Assembly: GCF_002838065.1 (NCBI RefSeq)
Contig: NZ_PIZU01000032.1
Span: 1-59,062 of the forward strand
Reading direction: 5' to 3'
Length of the DNA: 59,062 nt
Source: Mycobacterium hubeiense
Lineage (GTDB): Bacteria > Actinomycetota > Actinomycetes > Mycobacteriales > Mycobacteriaceae
Made by a program: the position numbers and the translations under genes. Numbering within the stretch: position 1 is the stretch's first letter; each line of letters begins with the position of its first letter. Under the pieces are notes generated by a model. It was given only the letters and a program-made list of their open reading frames with translations. It made no database searches and was not told the DNA's origin. Below, piece by piece: positions 8,232-15,547 of this stretch.

Positions 8232-8458
8232 TGCGCTACGGTCGGGCCCGCCGGGACTCCGGCGGGCAACGGTCGCCCTGGCGACCACCCAGCTGATCTC
8301 CTGGGGAGTGCTGTACTACGCCTTCGCCGTCGTGGCACCTGCGATGGCCAAGCAGCCCGGCTGGGACCGTGGCCGGGCTGATCGGACGGTTCGGGCCACG
8401 GGCCGTCATGACCGCGCTCGAGTCAGCTTTAAACGGCCACGCGGCCGGGCGCGGGTAA
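8215..8458 (+). pseudogene. Remnant of an MFS transporter gene
   Basis: A GTG at 8215 overlaps the end of the flavoprotein and opens a frame reading LRRATVALATTQLISWGVL then YYAFAVVAPAMAKQPGW, the first transmembrane helix of an MFS permease. Right after this the frame loses similarity, but the second frame from 8372 reads VAGLIGRFGPRAVMTA, the conserved loop after helix 2, before a TAA at 8456. So an internal deletion removed the rest of helix 2 and shifted frame, and everything after the first loop is gone. A 9-bp-arm hairpin (8246-8267) lies at the 5' end. Confidence 0.7.
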
Positions 8459-8460
8459 TG

Positions 8461-9324
8461 CTAACGCTTGACCGCGGTGAGCAGCAGATACTCCGCGTCA
8501 TAGGCGGTGCGGCCGGGCTGGGTTGCCTGGTTCCACGCCGTGAGGAAGCGCAGGAATTCGCGGTCCAGCGCCTCGATGCGCTCCGGCCGGTTGGCGTTGA
8601 ACCGGTACACGGCGATTGTCGGTCCGTAGTTGCGCTTCCAATATTCACGGAACTCGAGCGGGTCCGCGCAGTGGTCCATCACGACGCTTCGCCGCTGCAT
8701 CCGTAGGTTGGTTATCCTGTCGCCCAACAACTTTCGGATGTGGGCTTCATCCCCCCACAGCGGCGGCGGGCTGGTGCCGGGCGGCGGCGGTGGCGCGTAG
8801 GGCTTGATGGTCGCAAACATCTTGCCGATGAAGCTCTCCGGCGTCCAGTTGATCATCGCGATGGTCCCACCCGGCCGGGTGACGCGCACGAGTTCGTCGG
8901 CGGTCGCCTGATGGTGTGGCGCGAACATCGCGCCGACGCTCGACATCACCACGTCGAAACTGTTGTCCGCGAAGGGCAACATCTCCGCGTCGGCCTGCAC
9001 CCATTCCACTTCGACACCGCGCTCGGCGGCGACGCGGCGCCCAGCCTCGAAAAGTTCGGGCGTCAGGTCGCTGGCGGTCACGATGCCACCCGCGGCGGCG
9101 GCCGCAATCGCGGCGTTGCCCGATCCGGCCGCTACATCGAGAACCCGATCACCCGGCCGGACCCCACTGGCTGCGACCAGCTCAGGACCGAGCGTTGGGA
9201 TCAGTTCCGCGGCAACGGCGGGGTAGTTGCCCGACGCCCATAGGGCGCGATGCTGGGCCTTGAGCCGGCGGTCCTCCTCATCCTGCTCGACCGTCGGGGC
9301 GAATCTCTGTTCGGCACTGTTCAT
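8461..9324 (-). CDS. Class I SAM-dependent methyltransferase
   Basis: A 287-residue methyltransferase. Motif I VLDVAAGSGNAAIAAAAAG binds S-adenosylmethionine; ASDLTPELFEAGRR and VQADAEMLPFADNSFDVV are motifs post-I and II of the UbiE-like fold. A proline-rich stretch PYAPPPPPGTSPPPLWG near residue 180 is unusual. The ATG at 9324 has an AAGGAG ribosome site; the frame continues upstream but without support. It lacks the three conserved cysteines of arsenite methyltransferases, so despite its neighbours it should not be called ArsM. It is convergent with the MFS remnant and divergent from the CadI-like gene. Confidence 0.85.
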   Translation of the reverse strand: MNSAEQRFAPTVEQDEEDRRLKAQHRALWASGNYPAVAAELIPTLGPELVAASGVRPGDRVLDVAAGSGNAAIAAAAAGGIVTASDLTPELFEAGRRVAAERGVEVEWVQADAEMLPFADNSFDVVMSSVGAMFAPHHQATADELVRVTRPGGTIAMINWTPESFIGKMFATIKPYAPPPPPGTSPPPLWGDEAHIRKLLGDRITNLRMQRRSVVMDHCADPLEFREYWKRNYGPTIAVYRFNANRPERIEALDREFLRFLTAWNQATQPGRTAYDAEYLLLTAVKR

Positions 9325-9383
9325 CTTGCACTCCTTTGGGTTGACGTGTCTGGCGCCTTGGCGCTGACACAGACGTCGACCGG

Positions 9384-9441
9384 CCGGGAAGGATGCAGGC
9401 GTCGGAGTCCAGGTCGTTGCCGCCACCTGCATCCTTCCCGG
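9384..9441. repeat. Perfect 16-bp inverted repeat in a divergent promoter region
   Basis: CCGGGAAGGATGCAGG (9384-9399) is exactly repeated in inverse orientation at 9426-9441, with a 26-nt spacer. It lies between the divergent methyltransferase (start 9324) and CadI-like gene (start 9527), 59 and 85 nt from their starts. A stem of that quality with a long loop could be a paired operator for both genes, a transcript hairpin, or the ends of a lost small element. Confidence 0.6.
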
Positions 9442-9526
9442 ACCTCCACCGTCAGTACCGGTGACATGCGGTGAGACGAGTTCGCAGTGGATTCGGCCGG
9501 TGTCACGAATTAGAGGAGTGCTCACG

Positions 9527-9991
9527 ATGGCAGATACGCGAATCCAGCTCGCCCTCAACGTCAATGACGTCGAGGCCGCTGCGGAGTTCTACACCAAGCT
9601 CTTCGGGGTTGGTCCACACAAGCAGCGAGCCGGCTACGCGAACTTCGTCGTCGCCGACCCGCCGCTCAAGCTGGTGCTGATCGAGAATCCCGGTGCGGCC
9701 GAGCGACTCAACCACGTCGGCGTCGAAGCCGAAACATCCGAACAGGTGTCGGCCGCGCTGGCCCGGTTCCAAGCGGCCGGGCTGTCGACAACCGTCGCCG
9801 AACACGACGTGTGCTGTCATGCCGTGCAAGACAAGGTGTTCGTCGCCGCCCCGGACGTGCCCAACGGGTGGTGGGAGTTCTACACGGTGACCGACGACAA
9901 CCCCGCCAACCCCGACGCGCAGAGCACCTCCGAATGCGCCGTGAAGTGCGAAGCCGAGCATCGCGGGGCTGGCGATAGCTGCTGCACCTGA
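9527..9991 (+). CDS. CadI/ArsI-family metalloenzyme with Cys-rich tail
   Basis: A 154-residue vicinal-oxygen-chelate protein of the cadmium-induced CadI / ArsI C-As lyase family. IQLALNVNDVEAAAEFYTKL opens the fold, H63 (LNHVGVE), C96-C97 in DVCCHAVQDKVFV and E117 in GWWEFY correspond to the metal and substrate ligands of the family. The usual CCYA reads CCHA here. Four further cysteines lie in the tail (SECAVKC at 137/141, DSCCT at 152/153). A GAGGAG site precedes the ATG. ArsI cleaves methylarsenicals; CadI is a cadmium-responsive marker in M. tuberculosis. Either activity is possible. Confidence 0.85.
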   Translation: MADTRIQLALNVNDVEAAAEFYTKLFGVGPHKQRAGYANFVVADPPLKLVLIENPGAAERLNHVGVEAETSEQVSAALARFQAAGLSTTVAEHDVCCHAVQDKVFVAAPDVPNGWWEFYTVTDDNPANPDAQSTSECAVKCEAEHRGAGDSCCT

Positions 9992-10082
9992 GCGGCACGG
10001 CAAGTGCAACCGTTCCCGAGAGTCGACGTCTGTATCGATGCCAGCGGGACCCACTTCAGCCATCACAGAGAGGAACTAAACC

Positions 10083-10619
10083 ATGACCATGCGAAGGAAG
10101 AAGATCAGCTGGATGGTCGGGGCTGCCGCCGCGGCAGCCCTCGCTGCCACCGTCGGGCTCGTCCCCGCCTCGGCGGCACCGCCGCAGAGCCCGGGTGTCA
10201 CCCTGACGATGCGCGGCGACGACCCTGCCAATGGAGGCAATTATCTGCTGTGGGTGCAGGGTGTCTTCCCGATGAGTGAGGGCTCAGCCCACGACAGAAT
10301 CAACAATCTCGGGTCCAGCGGCGGCATCGACTACCTTGTGTTCGCCGACGACCCCGGCGAGGACGACGGCCGCATCGGGTTCCCCCACGGATTCATTGGC
10401 GCCCCAGGCCCGCCCGGCGGCTACCTCTACGCGAACACGAATGGCATCCACTTCGGCCGCCACCTCAGCGTGCCGAAGCACCAACTCGACGAGGACTTCT
10501 GCTTCAGTTCGGGATGCGGCGACGACACTGACGAGGTCTATGTCCTCGCGCGGTTCGTTCCGGGCAATGGAGCCGGCCCGCTCGGTGCCCACACGAACGC
10601 GATCACCGGCAAGTTCTGA
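10083..10619 (+). CDS. Small secreted protein of unknown function
   Basis: A 178-residue protein with a classical signal peptide: basic MTMRRKKIS, a hydrophobic alanine-rich core and a cleavage site at ASA-AP near residue 33. The mature part is acidic and Gly/Pro-rich, with a single close cysteine pair (FCFSSGC) that could form a disulfide. No enzyme motif is recognised. GAGAGGAAC precedes the ATG; a second in-frame ATG lies two codons on. It is 91 nt downstream of the CadI-like gene on the same strand, so it may be co-transcribed with it. It ends at a strong hairpin. Confidence 0.75.
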   Translation: MTMRRKKISWMVGAAAAAALAATVGLVPASAAPPQSPGVTLTMRGDDPANGGNYLLWVQGVFPMSEGSAHDRINNLGSSGGIDYLVFADDPGEDDGRIGFPHGFIGAPGPPGGYLYANTNGIHFGRHLSVPKHQLDEDFCFSSGCGDDTDEVYVLARFVPGNGAGPLGAHTNAITGKF

Positions 10620-10637
10620 TACGTGTGGCGACCTAGC

Positions 10638-10673
10638 CCTGCCCGGTGCACCGATCATCATGCACTGGGCAGG
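10638..10673. terminator. Hairpin between convergent genes
   Basis: A 13-bp stem (10638-10650 with 10661-10673) encloses a 10-nt loop. The only non-Watson-Crick position becomes a G-U pair in the plus-strand transcript. No U-tract follows. It lies 18 nt after the secreted-protein gene and 128 nt past the end of glgC, so it probably terminates the plus-strand transcript. Confidence 0.55.
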
Positions 10674-10800
10674 CGTTCCGCCTACGGAGTGTTTCGGCTG
10701 TGGCGCTGGCGGCACCGGAGCCGGAGCGCCGAAACAGAAGGCAGGGTCGCTAAGCCGCGCGGTTAGCGACCGGGAATTCGATTTCGGCGCAAAGGCCTGC

Positions 10801-12015
10801 TCAGATCCAAACCCCCTTGCCGACCGCCACCACGCCGCCGGCGCTGATCGCAAACCGCTCGCGGTCCTTTTCCAAGTCGACGCCGACCATCTCACCCGGA
10901 CCGACGACCACGTTCTTGTCCAGGATCGCGTGGCGCACCACCGCGCCGCGACCCACCCTCGTGCCGGGCATGATCACGCTGCCCTCGACGATGGCGCCGT
11001 CGTCGACGACCACGTTGGACGACAGCACCGAGTTGCGCACCGAGGCCGCCGAGATGATGCTGCCCGCGCCGACCACGGACTCCTGCGCGGAGCCGCCGTT
11101 GACGAACTTGGCCGGCGCAAGGTTCTCGGTGGCGCCGCGGATCGGCCAGCGCTTGTTGTACAGGTTAAACACCGGGTGCACCGACACCAGATCCATGTGG
11201 GCGTCGTAGAACGCGTCCAGGGTGCCGACGTCGCGCCAGTACCCGTGGTCGCGCTCGGTGGCGCCGGGCACCTCGTTGTTGCTGAAGTCGTAGACGGCGG
11301 CCATCCCGTCGGCGACCAGCCGCGGAATGATATCGCCGCCCATGTCGTGATCGGAGTGGTCGTCGTCGGCGTCGGCGCGGATGGCGTCGATGAGCACCTT
11401 GGTGGTGAAGATGTAGTTGCCCATCGACACGAAGGTCTGCTCGGGATCATCGGGGGTGCCCGGCGGGTCGGCGGGCTTCTCGATGAAGCCGCGGATGCGG
11501 CCGGATTCGTCGGAGTCGATGCAGCCGAATGCGCTGGCCTCGCTGCGTGGCACCCGGATGCCCGCCACCGTCGCGCCCGCGCCGCTCTCGATGTGGAACT
11601 GCACCATCTGCTCGGGATCCATGCGGTACACGTGGTCGGCGCCGAACACCACGATGTAGTCGGGATCCTCGTCGTAGATCAGGTTCAGCGACTGGTAGAT
11701 GGCGTCGGCCGACCCGGTGTACCAGCGCGGGCCCAGCCGCTGCTGGGCAGGCACCGGGGTGATGTACTCCCCCGCCAGCCCGGACAGCCGCCAATTCTGC
11801 GAGATATGCCGGTCCAGTGAATGCGACTTGTATTGGGTGAGAACGCAGATCCTCAGATATCGGGCGTTGACGAGATTGGACAGCACGAAGTCGATCAGCC
11901 GATAGGCGCCACCGAAGGGAACCGCCGGTTTTGCCCGGTCAGCGGTCAGCGGGTACAGCCGCTTGCCCTCCCCGCCGGCCAGGACGATGCCCAGCACGTG
12001 TGGCAGTTCCCTCAT
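10801..12015 (-). CDS. glgC: Glucose-1-phosphate adenylyltransferase
   Basis: A 404-residue enzyme making ADP-glucose from glucose-1-phosphate and ATP, the committed precursor for glycogen and maltose-1-phosphate. The N-terminal nucleotidyltransferase motif LAGGEGKRLYPLTADRAKP and PFGGAYRLIDFVLSNLVNA are diagnostic, FGADHVYRMD holds the metal-binding Asp, and GFIEKP the sugar-binding region. The C-terminal third carries the left-handed beta-helix (VIMPGTRVGRGAVVRHAIL). It is full length. It is divergent from glgM, which consumes its product; the spacer is 128 nt and both starts look leaderless. Confidence 0.98.
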   Translation of the reverse strand: MRELPHVLGIVLAGGEGKRLYPLTADRAKPAVPFGGAYRLIDFVLSNLVNARYLRICVLTQYKSHSLDRHISQNWRLSGLAGEYITPVPAQQRLGPRWYTGSADAIYQSLNLIYDEDPDYIVVFGADHVYRMDPEQMVQFHIESGAGATVAGIRVPRSEASAFGCIDSDESGRIRGFIEKPADPPGTPDDPEQTFVSMGNYIFTTKVLIDAIRADADDDHSDHDMGGDIIPRLVADGMAAVYDFSNNEVPGATERDHGYWRDVGTLDAFYDAHMDLVSVHPVFNLYNKRWPIRGATENLAPAKFVNGGSAQESVVGAGSIISAASVRNSVLSSNVVVDDGAIVEGSVIMPGTRVGRGAVVRHAILDKNVVVGPGEMVGVDLEKDRERFAISAGGVVAVGKGVWI

Positions 12016-12027
12016 GGTTCAAACCTA
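12016..12027 (-). promoter_or_regulatory. Predicted leaderless -10 box of glgC
   Basis: On the minus strand TAGGTT (12027-12022) is followed by 6 nt and then the glgC ATG. There is no ribosome site, so transcription should begin at or next to the A of the ATG. Confidence 0.6.
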
Positions 12028-12130
12028 TCCGCACCTGTGCGGCGGGGCCAGCCATTCGCACCATCCATCAAGGTATTTGGGCCACCACCAGGCACCCCCA
12101 AAAGAACCTGCGACGGGGCGCGGCGCGCAC

Positions 12131-12143
12131 TAACGTCGTCACC
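12131..12143 (+). promoter_or_regulatory. Predicted leaderless -10 box of glgM
   Basis: TAACGT (12131-12136) lies 7 nt before the ATG at 12144 and no Shine-Dalgarno sequence is present. Confidence 0.6.
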
Positions 12144-13307
12144 ATGCGGGTGGCGATGATGACACGGGAGTACCCGCCCGAGGTCTACGGCGGGGCCGGC
12201 GTGCACGTCACCGAGCTCGTCGCCCAGCTGCGCCACCTGTGCGAGGTCGACGTCCACTGCATGGGCGCACCGCGCGCCGACGCGGTTGCCGCCCAGCCCG
12301 ATCCGGCGCTGCGGGGCGCCAACCCGGCGCTGTCGACGCTGTCGGCCGACATGAACATGGTCAACGCCGCGTCCGCCGCGTCCGTCGTGCACTCGCACAC
12401 CTGGTACACCGGACTGGCCGGTCACCTGGCCGCGTTGCTCTACGACGTCCCGCATGTGCTCACAGCCCACTCGCTGGAGCCGATGCGGCCATGGAAAGCC
12501 GAGCAGCTCGGCGGCGGCTACCGGGTGTCGTCGTGGGTGGAGAAGACTGCGATCGAGGCCGCCGACGCGGTGATCGCGGTCAGCAACGGCATGCGCGACG
12601 ACGTGCTGCACACCTATCCCGCGTTGGACCCCAGCCGGGTGCACGTGGTGCGCAACGGCATCGACACCGACATGTGGTACCCCGCCGAGCCGCAGCCGGA
12701 CGAATCGGTGCTGGCGGAGCTGGGCGTGGATCCGGCCCGGCCGGTGGTGGCGTTCGTCGGGCGCATCACCCGGCAGAAAGGCGTCGCCCATCTGGTCGCG
12801 GCCGCCCACCAGTTCGCCCCCGAGGCGCAGCTGGTGCTGTGCGCGGGCGCGCCCGACACCCCCGAGATCGCGGCGGAGGTGACGGCGGCGGTGCAGGATT
12901 TGGCCCGCGCACGCACCGGCGTGTTCTGGGTGCGGGAGATGCTGCCGATTGGCAAGATCCGTGAAATACTCTCTGCGGCAACGGTTTTTGTCTGCCCGTC
13001 GGTTTACGAACCGCTGGGCATTGTGAACCTGGAAGCGATGGCGTGCGCGACGGCGGTAGTGGCGTCCGACGTCGGCGGCATTCCGGAGGTGGTGGCCGAC
13101 CGTCAGACCGGGCTGCTGGTGCACTACGACCCCCGCGACCCGGCGTTCTACGAGACGCGACTGGCCGACGCGGTCAACTCGTTGGTGGCCGAGCCGGACA
13201 AGGCGCGCCAGTATGGCCAGGCCGGTCGGCAGCGGTGCATTCAGGAGTTCTCCTGGGCGCACATCGCAGAGCAGACTTTGGAGATCTACCGAAAAGTGTC
13301 CGCGTAG
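12144..13307 (+). CDS. glgM: Alpha-maltose-1-phosphate synthase (GT4 glycosyltransferase)
   Basis: A 387-residue GT-B glycosyltransferase of the mycobacterial GlgM type, annotated as glgA in some genomes. It transfers glucose from ADP-glucose to glucose-1-phosphate, giving maltose-1-phosphate for GlgE. The N-terminal MTREYPPEVYGGAGVHVTEL binds the acceptor side, VAFVGRITRQKGVAHLV begins the nucleotide-sugar domain, and VCPSVYEPLGIVNLEAMA is the GT4 E-x7-E motif. The frame stays open upstream, but the ATG at 12144 matches the known family start and sits 7 nt from a -10 box. It converges with the DUF3117 gene. Confidence 0.96.
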   Translation: MRVAMMTREYPPEVYGGAGVHVTELVAQLRHLCEVDVHCMGAPRADAVAAQPDPALRGANPALSTLSADMNMVNAASAASVVHSHTWYTGLAGHLAALLYDVPHVLTAHSLEPMRPWKAEQLGGGYRVSSWVEKTAIEAADAVIAVSNGMRDDVLHTYPALDPSRVHVVRNGIDTDMWYPAEPQPDESVLAELGVDPARPVVAFVGRITRQKGVAHLVAAAHQFAPEAQLVLCAGAPDTPEIAAEVTAAVQDLARARTGVFWVREMLPIGKIREILSAATVFVCPSVYEPLGIVNLEAMACATAVVASDVGGIPEVVADRQTGLLVHYDPRDPAFYETRLADAVNSLVAEPDKARQYGQAGRQRCIQEFSWAHIAEQTLEIYRKVSA

Positions 13308-13316
13308 GACGACGTG

Positions 13317-13484
13317 CTAGCTGGTGACGCCCTTGAGCTCGTCGCCGAGAGCAGCGGCCTCCTCCGGGGTCAGTTCGACGACGAGGCGTCCACCGCCCTC
13401 CAGTGGTACCCGCATCACGATGCCGCGCCCCTCCTTGGTTGCTTCCAGTGGACCGTCGCCGGTCCGGGGCTTCATCGCCGCCAT
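13317..13484 (-). CDS. DUF3117 small conserved protein
   Basis: A 55-residue protein, MAAMKPRTGDGPLEATKEG at the start and ELTPEEAAALGDELKGVTS at the end, conserved nearly unchanged in actinobacteria (Rv1211 in M. tuberculosis). GGAGGGAG lies 7 nt before the ATG, so unlike its neighbours it is translated from a leadered mRNA. The sequence is charged, without signal peptide or membrane segment; the middle GIVMRVPLEGGGRLVVEL is a predicted beta-hairpin. Function unknown. Its stop is 9 nt from the end of convergent glgM. Its length and conservation across the genus suggest a real regulatory or structural role. Confidence 0.92.
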   Translation of the reverse strand: MAAMKPRTGDGPLEATKEGRGIVMRVPLEGGGRLVVELTPEEAAALGDELKGVTS

Positions 13485-13570
13485 CGAGTGCTCCCTCCAA
13501 AAGCTACTGAACTCCCCCTATTGTTCCTTATCCGCGGCGGTCGGTGTGCAAAGACCCGGTTATGACGCCC

Positions 13571-14152
13571 TTAGTTCCTTTGAGGCACCCAGCAGGACGC
13601 CACGTGGTCGTCGACCATCCCGGTGGCTTGCATCAAGGCATAGGCGGTTGTCGGGCCGACGAATCTGAACCCGCGCCGCTTCAATTCCTTGGCCATCGCC
13701 GTCGATTCCGGGGTGACGGCGGGCACCTGCGACGCCTCGGCCGGTCGCGGCCGAGGCGCCGGGGCGAAGGACCAGAGCAGCTCCCCAAGGTCGACGTCGA
13801 GGTCGGCCGTGGCGCGGGCGTTGGCGATGGTGGCCTCGATCTTGGCGCGGTTACGCACGATGCCGGTGTCACCCATCAGGCGGGCGACGTCTTTGTCGGA
13901 GTAGCGGGCGATGCGCTCGACGTCGAACCCGTCGAACGCCCGCCGGAAATTGTCACGCTTGCGCAAGATGACCAACCACGACAGCCCGCTCTGGAACGCC
14001 TCGAGGCTGATGCGCTCGAACAACGCCGCCGAATCATGCAGCGGCCGACCCCATTCGGTGTCGTGGTAATCGCGGTACAAAATGAAATCTGCTGGCGCCA
14101 AACGTGATCCGTCGATCCAGCCGCAGCGGACACGACCGTCGTCGACAATCAT
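13571..14152 (-). CDS. tagA: DNA-3-methyladenine glycosylase I
   Basis: A 193-residue base-excision repair enzyme that removes 3-methyladenine from alkylated DNA. VRCGW (C10) and DYHDTEWG (H30) at the N-terminus and DDHVASCW near the C-terminus supply the zinc-binding Cys/His set of the Tag family; LEAFQSGLSWLVILRKR (Glu51) is the catalytic-pocket helix; GFRFVGPTTAYALMQATGM is the family C-terminal signature. The start overlaps the stop of the upstream DivIVA-like gene in an ATGA, so the two are coupled. Equivalent of Rv1210. Confidence 0.96.
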   Translation of the reverse strand: MIVDDGRVRCGWIDGSRLAPADFILYRDYHDTEWGRPLHDSAALFERISLEAFQSGLSWLVILRKRDNFRRAFDGFDVERIARYSDKDVARLMGDTGIVRNRAKIEATIANARATADLDVDLGELLWSFAPAPRPRPAEASQVPAVTPESTAMAKELKRRGFRFVGPTTAYALMQATGMVDDHVASCWVPQRN

Positions 14153-14514
14153 GAATCTTCTTCGGCGTCAGAGAGCTTCGCGTGCGCGGGATGTTCGCGC
14201 TCGTGTTCGGTGTCGTCGTGGCGCTCGTGCGCGGCGCGCACCGCCGCCAGCTCACCGCGCAGCGAGTCGAGCTCCTGACCCAGGCGATCCAGCACCCAGT
14301 CGACCTCGCTGGTCTTGTAGCCGCGGAAGACCTGCGCGAACTTCACGGCGTCGACATCAGCGCCGGTGAGGCCGGATGCGGGCAGCTTCGTCGCGGTGGT
14401 GTCCTGCGGCAGCGGCGGCAGTTGTTCGCCCCGCCCGAACAGCGCGCTGGCCAGCCCGAACAACACGACCGCCACCAGAATCAGCACCACCACGTACAGC
14501 AGAATCAGCGTCAC
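14149..14514 (-). CDS. DivIVA-domain membrane protein
   Basis: A 121-residue protein with one N-terminal transmembrane helix (LILLYVVVLILVAVVLFGLA) and a cytoplasmic coiled segment. AVKFAQVFRGYKTSEVDWVL followed by DRLGQELDSLRGEL is the DivIVA-like repeat; in this class it targets curved or polar membrane. The tail is rich in His, Glu and Asp. It starts with GTG and is located between gpgS and tagA on the same strand, as Rv1209 is. The role is unknown; membrane anchoring of cell-envelope growth factors is a guess from the domain. Confidence 0.85.
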   Translation of the reverse strand: MTLILLYVVVLILVAVVLFGLASALFGRGEQLPPLPQDTTATKLPASGLTGADVDAVKFAQVFRGYKTSEVDWVLDRLGQELDSLRGELAAVRAAHERHDDTEHEREHPAHAKLSDAEEDS

Positions 14515-14536
14515 GTCTCGCCATTTTGCCGCGAAA

Positions 14537-14583
14537 TGGAATTCCGGGTCGTCAACGGCGAGGTTTCGCCGCCCGGAATTCCA
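14537..14583. repeat. Nested inverted repeat between gpgS and the DivIVA-like gene
   Basis: Outer arms TGGAATTCCGGG (14537-14548) and its exact complement (14572-14583) enclose an inner hairpin, CGGCGA (14556-14561) with TCGCCG (14566-14571). It follows the gpgS stop on the minus strand by 13 nt, so it can form a terminator or processing hairpin in that transcript. There is no U-tract. Confidence 0.65.
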
Positions 14584-14596
14584 GTTCTGCGAGAGC

Positions 14597-15547
14597 TCAG
14601 CGCGGGCGCAACGTGACCATCGGTGGACGGTCGTCCAGCGACACGCTCGATGACCGCGGGGTGAAGCCGTCGCCGTCGGCGAAGAACTGGGTGAGCCCCA
14701 CCCCCGAGTCGGGGATACCGCAACGTGACAGCAAGGTGGCGATCACCTGTCGGCTCATCGAGGCCAGTTCGGTCAGCGGACGGTTACGGTGCGCCCGCAC
14801 ACCCAGGTTCACCTGCGCGATCGCGTCCAGGCCGAGCCGGTCGTAGGTATCGACGAGCAGGCCGATCTCCACTCCGTAGCCGGGCGCGAACGGCAGCGAC
14901 GTGAGCAGCTCCCGGGTGCCCGCGTACTCACCGCCCAACGGCTGCAACAGGCAGGTCAGCTCGGGGCGCAACGCCGCCAGCAAAGGCCGCGCCACCAGCT
15001 CGGTGACGCGGCCGCCACCGTTGCTGTCCTCGCTGCCGCTGACCTTCAGCGGGCGCCGGTAGAAGCCCTTGACCAGGTGCACGCCATCGGCCAACAGCAG
15101 GGGGCCGACCAGGTGCGGCACGAACATCGGGTCGGGGTCGATCAGGTCGGAGTCGACGAACACCACGATGTCGCCGGTGGTGGCGGCCAGCGATCGCCAC
15201 AGCACCTCGCCTTTGCCGGGTTGCGGCGGCAGCTCGGGCAGCGCGGCTTCCCGGCTGATCACCCGCGCGCCCGCCGCGACGGCGCGGATCTCGGTGTCGT
15301 CGGTGGAGCCGGAGTCCAGCACGATCAGCTCGTCGACAAGGCCTCCGAGCAGCGGGGTGATACTGCCGACGACGTCGGCGACGGTCTCTTCCTCATTCAG
15401 CGCAGGCAACACCACCGAGATGGTGCGCCCGGCCTTGGCGGCCTCGAGCGCAGCGACCGTCCATGTCGGCCGGCTCCAGCTGCGATCGGTCAACCAGCGG
15501 TGGGCTGCGACCGTGTCCGTGGCGGCCAGTTCTGGTGTGGTCGTCAT
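14597..15547 (-). CDS. gpgS: Glucosyl-3-phosphoglycerate synthase
   Basis: A 316-residue retaining GT81 glycosyltransferase that joins glucose from a nucleotide sugar to 3-phosphoglycerate, the first step of methylglucose lipopolysaccharide synthesis. ISVVLPALNEEETVADVV and LDSGSTDDTE bind the nucleotide, VDSD at about residues 131-134 is the metal-binding DxD-type motif, and PGYGVEIGLLVDTYDRLGLD the acceptor region. The ATG at 15547 overlaps the folP2 stop by 4 nt; the open frame continues into folP2 antisense to coding sense and is discarded. Rv1208 is the equivalent. Confidence 0.96.
   Translation of the reverse strand: MTTTPELAATDTVAAHRWLTDRSWSRPTWTVAALEAAKAGRTISVVLPALNEEETVADVVGSITPLLGGLVDELIVLDSGSTDDTEIRAVAAGARVISREAALPELPPQPGKGEVLWRSLAATTGDIVVFVDSDLIDPDPMFVPHLVGPLLLADGVHLVKGFYRRPLKVSGSEDSNGGGRVTELVARPLLAALRPELTCLLQPLGGEYAGTRELLTSLPFAPGYGVEIGLLVDTYDRLGLDAIAQVNLGVRAHRNRPLTELASMSRQVIATLLSRCGIPDSGVGLTQFFADGDGFTPRSSSVSLDDRPPMVTLRPR

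Noticed and set aside
8461..9324. Arsenite methyltransferase (ArsM) identity for the methyltransferase
   Set aside because: The conserved Cys residues of ArsM are missing; only the location suggests it.
10276..11820. 514-codon open frame on the plus strand across the secreted-protein gene and glgC
   Set aside because: It is the antisense and shifted reading of glgC; residues are Ala/Arg/His-rich without domain features.
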